From Lachnospiraceae bacterium (lineage in GTDB: Bacteria; Bacillota; Clostridia; Lachnospirales; Lachnospiraceae), in contig JAJQEO010000022.1 in NCBI GenBank assembly GCA_021201665.1, forward strand, positions 1 to 62,579: 62,579 nt of DNA, in the 5' to 3' direction. Positions 44,344-52,789 of the stretch are shown here, piece after piece. Below the pieces are notes generated by a model. It was not told the origin of the DNA. It saw nothing but the letters and a program-made list of their open reading frames with translations, and made no database searches. Positions within the stretch are counted from its first letter, which is position 1. Each line of letters starts with the position of its first letter. Position numbers and translations under genes: made by a program.

Positions 44344-44391
44344 TTCTTCACTTATAGAAGGTATTAAAGCCTGTTTCCATAAGTGAAAATT
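44344..44391. promoter_or_regulatory. Inverted repeat before the nitroreductase gene
   Basis: TTTTCttCACTTAT and ATAAGTGAAAA form an inverted repeat whose right arm abuts the ribosome site. It could be an operator or a leader hairpin. Confidence 0.45.
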
Positions 44392-44409
44392 GTAAAGGAG
44401 GAATTTATC

Positions 44410-44937
44410 ATGGAAAATATGGTATTGGAAAGTCTGAAAACGCGGCGCAGTGTGCGCAGCTATTCGGATCGGCCGATTGAGCCGGAAAAGCTGGATGCGA
44501 TCCTTGAGGCGGCGACATACGCGCCCACCGGTATGGGGCGGCAGTCGCCGGTAATCGTGCTGGTGCAGGATCCGGAGCTTGTCAAAAAGATCAGCGGACT
44601 GAATGCCGCCGTGATGGGGAGGACGGATGTGGATCCGTTCTACGGTGCGCCGGTGGTAGCGATTGTATTTGGTAACAAGGAAGCGGCACCGACCTGGTTT
44701 GAGGATGCCTGCCTGGTGGCCGGAAACCTTTTGAACGCCGCACACGCGGTCGGCGTGGATTCCTGCTATATCTACCGGGCAAAGGAGGCTTTCGCTTCTG
44801 AGGAGGGCCTCGCGCTTTTGAAGAGCTGGGGACTGGATGAAAATTATGTCGGCGTAGCCAACTGCATTCTCGGCTATGGCGCAGGCGACGCTCCGACTGC
44901 GAAGCCGCGCAAACAGGACTATGTCATAAGAGTGTAA
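44410..44937 (+). CDS. Nitroreductase-family flavoprotein
   Basis: AAAGGAGGAA at 44394-44403 fixes the ATG. The 175-aa protein has the family start LESLKTRRSVRSYSDRPIEP (FMN-phosphate-binding Arg residues), YAPTGMGRQSPVIVLV, and the C-terminal GYGAGDAPTAKPRKQDYVIRV. It would bind FMN and reduce nitro, quinone or similar compounds with NAD(P)H. Single gene, preceded by an inverted repeat that may serve as an operator. Confidence 0.92.
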   Translation: MENMVLESLKTRRSVRSYSDRPIEPEKLDAILEAATYAPTGMGRQSPVIVLVQDPELVKKISGLNAAVMGRTDVDPFYGAPVVAIVFGNKEAAPTWFEDACLVAGNLLNAAHAVGVDSCYIYRAKEAFASEEGLALLKSWGLDENYVGVANCILGYGAGDAPTAKPRKQDYVIRV

Positions 44938-45064
44938 TGTGAGCAGAAAAACCTGCCACATGATCGTTCCATGAAAGGGCACGCGGGCAGAGGGCTTGTG
45001 TGCCCTGTTTCTTCTTTAATGTATAGAGCCGGGCAGGGAATTTACGGAAACGCTATTGGGATAA

Positions 45065-45228
45065 GGAAAAGTCCTTCGGAAAATGTGATTAAAACATGAA
45101 AAAGTCCTTTGGAAAATGTGACTGAAACGGGAAAAGTCCTTTGGAGAATGTGATTGAAACAAGGAAAAGTCCTTTGGAAAATGTGATTGAAGCATGGAAA
45201 AGTCCCTCGATAATGTGATTAAAAAAAG
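45065..45228 (+). repeat. 32-33-bp tandem array upstream of the MarR-like gene
   Basis: Five units (aligned on AAGTCC at 45070, 45103, 45135, 45168, 45201) share GGAAAAGTCC(T/C)TTGGA, then AATGTGATT. The array ends about 15 bp before the -35 of the downstream promoter. No spacers occur, so it is not CRISPR. Confidence 0.88.
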
Positions 45229-45243
45229 AAAATGAGAGAATGC

Positions 45244-45272
45244 TTGCATCACGCGCATGTTTGTGATAATAT
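45244..45272 (+). promoter_or_regulatory. Promoter of the MarR-like gene
   Basis: TTGCAT (45244-45249), a 17-bp spacer and TAATAT (45267-45272) with an upstream TG (extended -10). Confidence 0.72.
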
Positions 45273-45329
45273 GATTTCCGGTTGAAGGTACAACTAAAAA
45301 ACGAGGATGATAGAAACGCAGGTGATACG

Positions 45330-46097
45330 GTGAACAATTCTGGAAATGAAATATCAAAAATCGCGCAGATCGCGAATCGGGTGTCGGTGCGTCAGATGCG
45401 CGAGGCAGGTCTGGGGACTGCGGAGTATGATTTGCTGAGGCTGGTAAAGCAGCAGCCTGGCATTTCACAGAAGGACGCCGGTGCGCGGCTTGGCATGGAC
45501 AAAGGCGCACTTGCGAGACGGGCGGTAAATCTGGAGCAAAAAGGATATCTGACGCGCAGAAGCAATCCGGCAGATGCCCGCAGCCAGCTGCTCTTTCCGG
45601 AGCCGAAGACGGATCAAATGGATAATGCAGGAGCCTCCGCGGAGGCTGTATTTTATGACTGGCTGCTGGAGTGCCTGCCAGATGATGAACGCGAGCAGTT
45701 CTGCGATGTTCTCCATATACTGGAAGAGCGTGCGCGAAAGGAAAGCGAGGACGGTTTTCCGAATGTGAAGGCACAAATACAGCAGTCAGGTCCTGCGCGA
45801 AGCGGATCGGAATGGGCGAGGCAGTCCGCCTCCGCAGAATTACCTGAGACACAGCCTTTGGAGGGCGCAGTGAAGAAAAACACGGCAGATACGCAGTCTT
45901 CTCCTGCACAGAATGAACCGAGGCAGCCAAAAGAAGAGAAACAACAGGAGCAGCAAAAGCTACAGAAAACACAAAAACAGCAGGACGAGCGAAAACAGAA
46001 TGGACAGGTGCAGACAACAGAACAGACGCAGGGTGAAACCGTTCCAAAGCCGGAAAAACGCTCAAAACGCCAGGACCCCGACGTCTGGCTCCTGTGA
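45330..46097 (+). CDS. MarR-like winged-helix regulator with long Gln/Lys/Glu-rich tail
   Basis: GTG 45330 is preferred (AGGTGAT just upstream); TTG 45282 is an alternative. Residues about 10-130 form a MarR-type winged helix (YDLLRLVKQQPGISQKDAGA, MDKGALARRAVNLEQKGYLT, wing NPADARSQLLF) with dimerisation helices FYDWLLECLPDDEREQFCDV. The last 110 residues are low complexity and rich in Gln, Lys, Glu and Pro, unlike normal MarR proteins of 140-160 aa. The tail is likely disordered. It may bind the 33-bp array beside its own promoter. Confidence 0.8.
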   Translation: MNNSGNEISKIAQIANRVSVRQMREAGLGTAEYDLLRLVKQQPGISQKDAGARLGMDKGALARRAVNLEQKGYLTRRSNPADARSQLLFPEPKTDQMDNAGASAEAVFYDWLLECLPDDEREQFCDVLHILEERARKESEDGFPNVKAQIQQSGPARSGSEWARQSASAELPETQPLEGAVKKNTADTQSSPAQNEPRQPKEEKQQEQQKLQKTQKQQDERKQNGQVQTTEQTQGETVPKPEKRSKRQDPDVWLL

Positions 46098-46104
46098 AGT
46101 CTGG

Positions 46105-46165
46105 CCCTCGCCGGGTGGCTTCCCAACGCGAAGCGTTTTTCAATGGGCGGGACGACCTGCCGCAG
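46105..46165. repeat. Module B-like palindromic repeat, reverse orientation
   Basis: CCCTCGCCGGGTGGCTTCCC matches the reverse complement of module B at 5141 and 52688, then diverges with AACGCGAAGCGTT. Confidence 0.6.
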
Positions 46166-46181
46166 AATGGAGATTAGACCC

Positions 46182-46958
46182 ATGAGATTAGAGACAGATG
46201 GAATCATACTTGATGTAGATGGCACGCTTTGGAATTCCACGGGAATTGTAGCAAAGGCCTGGACCAGAGCTGTGCGGGAAAATGGATGCCCGGATATGAC
46301 GGTGACCGCCAAAATGCTGCAGGCACTCTTTGGCAGGACGATGGACGTGATTGCGGAAAACCTGCTGCCGGAGCTGACAAAGGAGCATCGCGACCGGATT
46401 ATGAAGGTTTGCAGTGCCTATGAACAGCAGGCACTGGAACATATGGATGATCTGGAATTTCTGGCGAAGCTGGAGCAAGGCGGTTCTTTGGACGTGGACG
46501 CGGGTTCCGGGGAATGCCGCGCTCTGGAGGAGAGTCCATGCCAATATGACTCTTCAGAAACAGAAGCGGCATCAGGTTCTTTCCCGGAGTGCCGGATCTG
46601 TTATCCGGGCGTGCAGCAGACGATCCGGGAGCTGTCGGAAAAGGTGCCGGTATTTATTGTGAGCAACTGTCAGTGCGGATACATAGAGCTGCTCCTGAAA
46701 AAGACGGGGCTGGGGCCTTTTGTGACAGATATTGAATGTTTTGGAAATACCGGTAAAAGCAAGGGCGACAATATCCGGCTGCTGGTCGGTCGAAATGGGC
46801 TGCACTCACCGATTTACGTGGGGGATACCCAGGGAGATGCCGACGCGGCCGCGCAGGCAGGGATTCCGTTCGTGTATGCGGCCTACGGATTCGGGACGGC
46901 GGACCATATGGACGCAGAAATATCCTGCTTTGCGGAATTAAAAGAGGCCATCGGCTGA
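46182..46958 (+). CDS. HAD-superfamily phosphatase with a loop insert
   Basis: GGAG at 46170-46173 supports ATG 46182 (258 aa). HAD motifs: IILDVDGTLWNS (nucleophile and acid Asp), VFIVSNCQ (motif II), GKSKGDNI (motif III Lys) and IYVGDTQGDADAA (motif IV). It resembles phosphoglycolate phosphatase/PGMB-like enzymes. Between the cap and the core is an acidic insert (GSLDVDAGSGECRALEESPC and following, about 35 residues) not typical of the family. Substrate unknown; possibly a phosphosugar or pyrophosphatase-type substrate. Confidence 0.88.
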   Translation: MRLETDGIILDVDGTLWNSTGIVAKAWTRAVRENGCPDMTVTAKMLQALFGRTMDVIAENLLPELTKEHRDRIMKVCSAYEQQALEHMDDLEFLAKLEQGGSLDVDAGSGECRALEESPCQYDSSETEAASGSFPECRICYPGVQQTIRELSEKVPVFIVSNCQCGYIELLLKKTGLGPFVTDIECFGNTGKSKGDNIRLLVGRNGLHSPIYVGDTQGDADAAAQAGIPFVYAAYGFGTADHMDAEISCFAELKEAIG

Positions 46959-46989
46959 GCTTGAATAATCGTAGCTTAATCCATTACCG

Positions 46990-47064
46990 CGAATATAGAA
47001 ACCGTGAATATAGAAACCACGAGACTGGAAAACGCGAACATAGAATTCACGAATATAGAAACAT
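46990..47064 (+). repeat. Five 15-bp tandem repeats before the acyltransferase gene
   Basis: Exact 15-bp spacing at 46990, 47005, 47020, 47035 and 47050; consensus CGAATATAGAAACCA. The array ends 36 bp before the ribosome site. Confidence 0.88.
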
Positions 47065-47114
47065 GGATATTGAATCTGCGGTTGCAGAACCCGAATGGAG
47101 AGGGAGGGGCAAAA

Positions 47115-47852
47115 ATGAAACGTATTATTTGGATGATGCTGATGAACCTGGTGCATGTGCCGAGAGTTTTGATTCAATTGTTAAGACGGGCGGCTCATCC
47201 GGAGCGCTATACGATGGAGCAGCGGTATGCCACCATTCATGAGATTGCGGAGCGTGGAATCAAGGGAGGGCGTGTGGACGTGGTTTCCACCGGTCTGGAA
47301 AAGCTCCCCAAAGAAGGCGGATATATCCTGTATCCCAACCATCAGGGACTGTTTGACGTGATGGTGCTGATTGACCTGCACGAGCAGCCGATTTCCGTTG
47401 TACTCAAGCAGGAGCTGACGAAGATCCCGCTTCTGAAGCAGATCATCCAGTGCCTGGGCGCCCTTGCGCTGGATCGCTCCGACGCGCGCCAGGGACTGCA
47501 GATTGTCCTGCAGGTGGCGGAGGATGTCAAAAAAGGCGGTAAATACATTGTTTTTGCGGAAGGAACGCGCAGCCGTGAAGGGAACAAGGTGCAGGAGTTC
47601 AAGGGCGGCAGCTTTAAGAGCGCGACTAAGGCAAAATGCCCGATCATCCCCGTGGCAATCATCGACTCTTACAAGGTGATGGACACCGGCTCCATCGAGC
47701 GCGTGACAGTGCAGGCGCATTTTCTGGATCCGATTCCCTATGAGGAGTACAAGGATATGAAGACAACCCAGATCGCGGCGGAGGTAAGGCGTCGCATTGA
47801 GGAGAAGATCGCCGCAGAATCAGGCGGGCAGATTGAGGGAAGCGATTTTTGA
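47115..47852 (+). CDS. 1-acylglycerol-3-phosphate acyltransferase-like (PlsC family)
   Basis: AGGGAGGGG at 47100-47109 fixes ATG 47115 (245 aa). The catalytic NHx4D motif is NHQGLFD (about residue 76), the substrate-binding motif is FAEGTRSREG and motif IV is CPIIPVAII. An N-terminal hydrophobic stretch (IIWMMLMNLVHVPRVLI) anchors it to the membrane. It would acylate lysophosphatidate in phospholipid synthesis. The upstream extension through the 15-bp repeats is not part of the gene. Confidence 0.93.
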   Translation: MKRIIWMMLMNLVHVPRVLIQLLRRAAHPERYTMEQRYATIHEIAERGIKGGRVDVVSTGLEKLPKEGGYILYPNHQGLFDVMVLIDLHEQPISVVLKQELTKIPLLKQIIQCLGALALDRSDARQGLQIVLQVAEDVKKGGKYIVFAEGTRSREGNKVQEFKGGSFKSATKAKCPIIPVAIIDSYKVMDTGSIERVTVQAHFLDPIPYEEYKDMKTTQIAAEVRRRIEEKIAAESGGQIEGSDF

Positions 47853-47873
47853 CTCACTTCGTATGTTCCGATT

Positions 47874-47955
47874 TGCGAAGCAAATTGAGAACTCTGGATA
47901 GGGCGAGAGAACTCCCCCTATCCGATCGGACAGGGGAAAATCCCCTGTCCGCATA
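47874..47955. repeat. Module A plus two GC hairpins between convergent genes
   Basis: Module A (47874-47892) is followed by two hairpins: GGATAGGG...CCCTATCC and GGACAGGGGA-aaa-TCCCCTGTCC. The latter probably terminates plsC and queT transcription from both sides. Confidence 0.7.
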
Positions 47956-47959
47956 GCAT

Positions 47960-48466
47960 TCATGTCTCCGGAAACAGCAGCCTTCTATATTTCATCAGTG
48001 CAAAAAGCAGGATCATCCCGAAAATGCCGCAGGAAATCACCTCGCCTGCTGTGACGGTCACAAAGGAAAACCACAGCGGCCGGACGCCGTAGCCATATAA
48101 CAGCACGAGAGGCACAACAATCGCGTTTGCCACGATGGGCGGAACCGGCGCGAGCCATTTGCTGCGGCGCCTGAGCAGATAGGTGCCAAGAGCGCCCAGA
48201 AGCGTAGCTGCCGGCCCGAAAATAATGTCGGGCAATGCACATCCGGTCAGAATATTGGCGAGAAGACAGCCGATGTAAAGTCCGGGGACGGCGGCGGGGG
48301 TAAAAAATGGCAGGATGGTGAAAGCCTCGGAAAAGCGCACCTGAATGTTGCCGTTCGCGAGGCCAAGCGCGTTCGCGATGTAGGTGAGCACAACATAAAG
48401 AGCGGCAATGACAGCCGCGTACGTCAGGAACAGAACATTCCCTGACTGGTTTGTCTGATTTTTCAT
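47960..48466 (-). CDS. queT: QueT-family queuosine-precursor transporter
   Basis: The 168-aa integral membrane protein has five to six helices and QueT/ECF S-component features (FLTYAAVIAALYVVLTYIAN, RFSEAFTILPFFTPAAVPGL, CALPDIIFGPAATLLGAL). QueT proteins are predicted to import queuine or preQ0/preQ1 with a shared ECF module. The call is strengthened by a class I preQ1 riboswitch fold in the leader, which overlaps the ribosome site. A consensus promoter lies about 110 bp upstream. Confidence 0.92.
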   Translation of the reverse strand: MKNQTNQSGNVLFLTYAAVIAALYVVLTYIANALGLANGNIQVRFSEAFTILPFFTPAAVPGLYIGCLLANILTGCALPDIIFGPAATLLGALGTYLLRRRSKWLAPVPPIVANAIVVPLVLLYGYGVRPLWFSFVTVTAGEVISCGIFGMILLFALMKYRRLLFPET

Positions 48467-48476
48467 TTTTGTTTTC

Positions 48477-48517
48477 TCCTTAGTTTTGTTTTACGTCTGG
48501 ATGGTTTCGAACAGACG
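48477..48517 (-). promoter_or_regulatory. Class I preQ1 riboswitch of queT
   Basis: On the minus strand, stem CGTCTG / CAGACG (48517-48512 with 48499-48494) encloses the loop TTCGAAACCATC. It is followed by the A-rich tail TAAAACAAAACTAAGGAG, in which the ACTAAGG segment covers the Shine-Dalgarno sequence. This is the compact H-type pseudoknot layout of preQ1-I riboswitches. Ligand binding would sequester the SD and turn off translation. Confidence 0.82.
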
Positions 48518-48577
48518 GGTTTGGCGGTCATCTCATTTCATAAGTGGGATAAAAACGGATGAGCATGCCATTTCCTG

Positions 48578-48605
48578 AGTGTACCAGAAATCTTTGGATT
48601 GTCAA
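48578..48605 (-). promoter_or_regulatory. queT promoter
   Basis: On the minus strand TTGACA (48605-48600), a 16-bp spacer and TACACT (48583-48578), giving a leader of about 105 nt that holds the riboswitch. Confidence 0.8.
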
Positions 48606-48606
48606 G

Positions 48607-48668
48607 AAAAACGTTTTTATTCGTTGCTGTGTGTGAGAAACGTTCTTATTCGTTTTTGTGTGTTGCTA
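48607..48668. repeat. Direct repeats of about 29 bp upstream of queT
   Basis: AAACGTTTTTATTCGTTG and AAACGTTCTTATTCGTTT, each followed by a TGTGTG run. The repeat lies upstream of the queT promoter. Beyond it, up to 48780, the gap is AT-rich with no gene seen. Confidence 0.6.
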
Positions 48669-48780
48669 TGTTATTCGTTGCCATGAGAAAAGGTTCGTGT
48701 TTGCAGTTACGATCTCAAAAAAGATGTTACAATTTCTTTTCACGAATTTAACATTTCTATAATAATTCACACATTTTTAA

Positions 48781-48809
48781 TTGCATTTCATCCTCGATCA
48801 TGTTAAGAT
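48781..48809 (+). promoter_or_regulatory. Promoter of the LRR surface protein gene
   Basis: TTGCAT (48781-48786), a 17-bp spacer and TAAGAT (48804-48809), with TG one base upstream (extended -10). Confidence 0.68.
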
Positions 48810-48932
48810 AAAATTAAGAAATTACTGAGAAACATTTTCCGGGCAGCAGATGCTTACGACCTGATTATTTTACGATAGAAGAAACAAAATCTGTGCCCTG
48901 CTGTTTTTGGCTCAGGAAGGGAATGAATTGCT

Positions 48933-51900
48933 ATGAAGAAAAAATTTAAAAGGATAACGGCTGTTCTGATTGTGATGATGCTGGTTTTCTTAGAGACAAG
49001 TCCTGCACTGTGCGCGGAGGCTCAGACATCTTCTGAGAGCACTTCTGCTGTCGATGAGGAAACAACTGCTGAGACCGGAGACGAGACGGATACAGGGATT
49101 TCTCTGGCGTCGGAGGAAGACGCAGACGCGGGGATAGCCCTGACGTCGGAGGAAGACACAGACGCAGGGATAGCTCTGGCATCGGAGGATGATACGGATG
49201 CCGAGAGCGCCCGGGCTGAGGAAGAGGAGACGGAAGAAGCATCGGATTCCTCAGATTCCACTGCAACGGACGATACATCCGATTCCGCGCAGACCACGAG
49301 CGCATCTGCGGAAGACGAAGCTGCGTCTCTTGCAGTCACTGCGGATGAGGTTGGCACGATAGAAACCGAGACGGAGACAGAGACAGAAGTAGATACAGAA
49401 GCCGGGACGGAAACAGAAGCAGATACAGAAGCTGAGGCAGAAACGGAAGCCAAAGCGGCGACTGAGGCAGAGGCCGATACCGATACGGAAGCTGAGGTTG
49501 AAACAGAGACAGAAATCGAGACCGATACAGACACCGAGGATGCTGTTTCGGCAGCGGCTGAGGATGATTCCTCAGAAGAGACGGTCAGTACCTATTCCGG
49601 CACCTGCGGCTATTCCAGCTCGTCTGACGTGACATGGGTTCTCTCGGACGGAGTGCTGACTATCAGCGGCAGCGGGGATATGGCAGATTACTCCGCAGCC
49701 TCTTCCTCTTTTGCACCATGGTACAGCTACTGTACAACAATCACATCAGTTGTCATTGAGGGCGGCGTGACATCAATCGGGGATTATGCGTTTTATGGCT
49801 GCACGGCATTGGCCTCAGTGACGATCCCGAACGGCGTGACATACATCGGCGGATGCTCTTTTTATGAGTGTACCAGCCTGACATCGGTGACGATTCCAAA
49901 TACTGTGACGACGATTGATGTATATGCGTTTACCTATTGCACGAGCCTGTCAAGCCTGACGCTGTCTTCGTCCCTGACAGTGATTGGTGAAATGACATTT
50001 GCCTGCTGCATCAGTCTGACCTCAGTGACGATTCCGTCCAGTGTGACGACGATTGAAGCGGACGCGTTCTATTACTGCACCAGCCTGACTGCTGTCACCA
50101 TTCCTTCCTCGGTGACGTCGATTGATGACCTTGCATTCAGCGATTGTTATTCACTGGCATCGTTTACCGTTGCAAGCGGCAATACGGTCTACGCTTCGGA
50201 GGACGGAGTACTCTTTAATGCGGCAAAGACCACGCTGCTTCTTTACCCGTGCGGAAAAACGGATACCTCCTACACGATTCCGTCTACCGTGACGACTATT
50301 AATGCCTATGCGTTCTATTACTGTGAATATCTGACTTCAGTCACGATTCCGTCCAGTGTGACTTCGATTGGAGAATCTGCGTTTGAGGGCTGTTCCGGAC
50401 TGACTTCTGTGACGATTCCGTCCAGCGTGACATCCATGGGAACTATGGTGTTTTACGACTGCTCCAGCCTTGCGGGCGTGACCATTGGAAGCGGACTGAC
50501 CGAAATCCCGGATTACACGTTTGAGTACTGTACCAGTCTTATGAGTATTTCCATACCCAGTACCATTACCTCAATCGGGGACAAGGCATTTTACCGGTGT
50601 ACTGCGCTGACAGGCTTTACCTGCGGCAGCGGGGTCACTTCGATCGGAGATTATGTCTTTTATAAATGTACTTCCCTTGCCACGGTAACTCTGAACAGCA
50701 GTCTTACCTCAATTGGAGCTTATGCATTCAGCGGCTGCAGCGCACTGACGGCTTCCTACTATCCGAGTACGGCGACGGCCTGGGCGGAGGTCAGTGTCGG
50801 GAGCGGAAATACATATCTGACAGAAGCCCTTTACTACAGTATTTCAGCATGCACCTTTACATTTGCGACATGTTATTATGACGGTACCGCAAAAGAACCT
50901 CTGACAGTGACCGACGGTTCCACAACCCTGACTGCGGGTACGGATTATACGGTTACCTACAGCAATAACACGAGCGTCGGAACTGCGACGGCCGTGGTCA
51001 CAGGCTCCGGAAATTATTACGGGTCAAAAACAGCTACTTTCTATATTTATATCGGAGACCTGACATCCGGGACGCTCACACTTTCAGCGACTAGCTATAC
51101 CTATAATGGGAATGCAAGAGAACCGACGGCGACAGTAGTGGTGGATGGTACGACGCTGACAAAGGGTACTGATTATTCGGTTGCCTACAGCAGCAATACA
51201 AGTGCCGGCACAGCGACTGTGACGGTGACTGGTATTAATAATTATACCGGTACATTGACGAAAACCTTTACGATCAACGCCTACAGCATCGCGAAAGGAA
51301 CGGTATCTCTTTCTAAGACAAGCTACACCTACAATGGGAACGCAAGAAAGCCGACGGTTACGCTGACTGTAAAGCTTGATGGCACAACCAGCACAACTCT
51401 GACTAAGGGAACCCATTATACGGTTGCCTACAGCAACAATACCAACGCAGGCACGGCGACTGTCACCATCACCGGCAAGGGAAATTATACCGGGACAGTC
51501 ACAAAGACATTCACGATCAGCAAAGCCAGCCAGACGCTGACGGTCAGCGCGGCGGCTTCTACCATCAAGGCGGGAAAGACGACTACAATCACGGCAAGCG
51601 GGACAGGCACGATCACGTATTCTTCAAGTAACACCACGACGGCGACAGTCTCGAGCAAGGGCAAGGTGACCGGCAAGCATCCGGGCACGGTGACGATTAC
51701 GGTGAAGGCTGCAGGAAACAGCAATTACAAATCCGCGACGAAAAAAGTAACAATTAAAGTGAAGCTTGCGTCGGGATCCGTGACCAGCGTGACGAACAAG
51801 ACGGGCGGTATCGTCGTAAAATGGTCGAAGATCACAGGTGCTTCCGGATATTATGTGCAGCGCAGGACATCCTCAGGAAGCTATAAGACCATAAAGAACA

Positions 51901-52331
51901 TCAAAAGTGTATCCACGGTCACATACACGGATACAAGCGCGACAGTCAAATCGGCCAACAGAACGACTTTTGTCTATCGCGTGATTGCTTACTATGGCAG
52001 CACCAAGAATAACTGTGGGGGTAAAAAGATCGTACGTCTGACGACGCCGACATTGTCCAGCGTGAAGAATACATCATCAAAAAAGATCACGGTAAAATGG
52101 ACAAAGGTCGCCAAAGTCACCGGCTACCAGATCCAGTATTCAACGAGCTCCAGCTTTTCGACCAGTACGAAAAAGAAGGTGACAGGGGCTTCAACAGTCA
52201 AAACGGTACTCAGCTCGCTAACAAAGGGGAAGACGTATTATGTGAGAATCCGCACATACTACAAGACCAGCTCCGGGACTGTTTATTATTCTGCGTGGAG
52301 CAGTAAGAAAAAGGTGAAGATTACAAAATAG
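48933..52331 (+). CDS. Large secreted BspA-type leucine-rich-repeat surface protein
   Basis: Layout: signal peptide (MKKKFKRITAVLIVMMLVFL, cleavage near residue 28); a 190-residue acidic Glu/Thr/Ala/Asp-rich stretch with repeats of the ETEAD and SEEDTDAGIAL types; about twelve BspA-like LRR units (residues about 220-620, pattern LTSVTIPSSVTSIG-x-x-AF-x-x-C); three beta domains of the YDG/MBG type (YNGNAR...LTKGTDY...YSNNT, about 633-862); one Big_2-like domain (TVSSKGKVTGKHPGTVTITV, about 864-945); and two fibronectin III-like domains to the end. No LPxTG or membrane anchor is seen. BspA-LRR proteins often act in adhesion. A terminator follows. Confidence 0.9.
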   Translation: MKKKFKRITAVLIVMMLVFLETSPALCAEAQTSSESTSAVDEETTAETGDETDTGISLASEEDADAGIALTSEEDTDAGIALASEDDTDAESARAEEEETEEASDSSDSTATDDTSDSAQTTSASAEDEAASLAVTADEVGTIETETETETEVDTEAGTETEADTEAEAETEAKAATEAEADTDTEAEVETETEIETDTDTEDAVSAAAEDDSSEETVSTYSGTCGYSSSSDVTWVLSDGVLTISGSGDMADYSAASSSFAPWYSYCTTITSVVIEGGVTSIGDYAFYGCTALASVTIPNGVTYIGGCSFYECTSLTSVTIPNTVTTIDVYAFTYCTSLSSLTLSSSLTVIGEMTFACCISLTSVTIPSSVTTIEADAFYYCTSLTAVTIPSSVTSIDDLAFSDCYSLASFTVASGNTVYASEDGVLFNAAKTTLLLYPCGKTDTSYTIPSTVTTINAYAFYYCEYLTSVTIPSSVTSIGESAFEGCSGLTSVTIPSSVTSMGTMVFYDCSSLAGVTIGSGLTEIPDYTFEYCTSLMSISIPSTITSIGDKAFYRCTALTGFTCGSGVTSIGDYVFYKCTSLATVTLNSSLTSIGAYAFSGCSALTASYYPSTATAWAEVSVGSGNTYLTEALYYSISACTFTFATCYYDGTAKEPLTVTDGSTTLTAGTDYTVTYSNNTSVGTATAVVTGSGNYYGSKTATFYIYIGDLTSGTLTLSATSYTYNGNAREPTATVVVDGTTLTKGTDYSVAYSSNTSAGTATVTVTGINNYTGTLTKTFTINAYSIAKGTVSLSKTSYTYNGNARKPTVTLTVKLDGTTSTTLTKGTHYTVAYSNNTNAGTATVTITGKGNYTGTVTKTFTISKASQTLTVSAAASTIKAGKTTTITASGTGTITYSSSNTTTATVSSKGKVTGKHPGTVTITVKAAGNSNYKSATKKVTIKVKLASGSVTSVTNKTGGIVVKWSKITGASGYYVQRRTSSGSYKTIKNIKSVSTVTYTDTSATVKSANRTTFVYRVIAYYGSTKNNCGGKKIVRLTTPTLSSVKNTSSKKITVKWTKVAKVTGYQIQYSTSSSFSTSTKKKVTGASTVKTVLSSLTKGKTYYVRIRTYYKTSSGTVYYSAWSSKKKVKITK

Positions 52332-52357
52332 AGAGCAAACAGACAATAAACAGAAAT

Positions 52358-52423
52358 AAGGGCAGCATTCCTGTGCGGTTTGAAGTTGGAAACCAATGAG
52401 AACCCAGGGATGGCTGCCCTTTT
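52358..52423 (+). terminator. Terminator of the LRR protein gene
   Basis: AAGGGCAGC (52358-52366) pairs with GGCTGCCCTTTT (52412-52423), with an inner CATTCC/GGGATG helix and a T-run. Confidence 0.75.
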
Positions 52424-52584
52424 CACATTTGTTTCCAGCGCGGGCATCCCTGCAAAGGCGGCCAAAGACTTTGACAGGGCAGATTTCCCCGGATTTCCAG
52501 AAAAATTATGCGGAAAATTTTACTTTCAGGTCAGACACAAATCTTGTCTTATCTTTATGAGTGTGATAAAATTCGCAGAGAAGA

Positions 52585-52735
52585 CGAGACGGCAGCCCGA
52601 CTTCGTCGGCACCTTTGCTGCCGCTTCGGTCGGTGAATATCCCGCACGCAGTTTTGGATGCCCGCATCTGCAATCAGAGATTGTGGAATATCCCATGCGA
52701 AGCGTGGGATGCCACCCGGCGAGGGACATAACCAG
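52585..52735. repeat. Palindromic repeat cluster (modules E and B) upstream of purL
   Basis: Module E (52597-52634) matches 8753-8791 in most positions, then module B (52688-52726) matches 5141-5177 with the same TCCCATGC-gaa-GCGTGGGA core. The rest of 52332-52789 holds no supported gene; the reading frame across it lacks a ribosome site and consists of translated repeats. Confidence 0.75.
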
Positions 52736-52789
52736 GCGCAAATACCAATATTTTTGTGAGAGAGAAAATTACGGCAGCAGGAGGATATA

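Noticed and set aside
47004..47114. N-terminal extension of the PlsC-like protein
   Set aside because: It runs through 15-bp repeats and AGGGAGGGG fits only the ATG at 47115.
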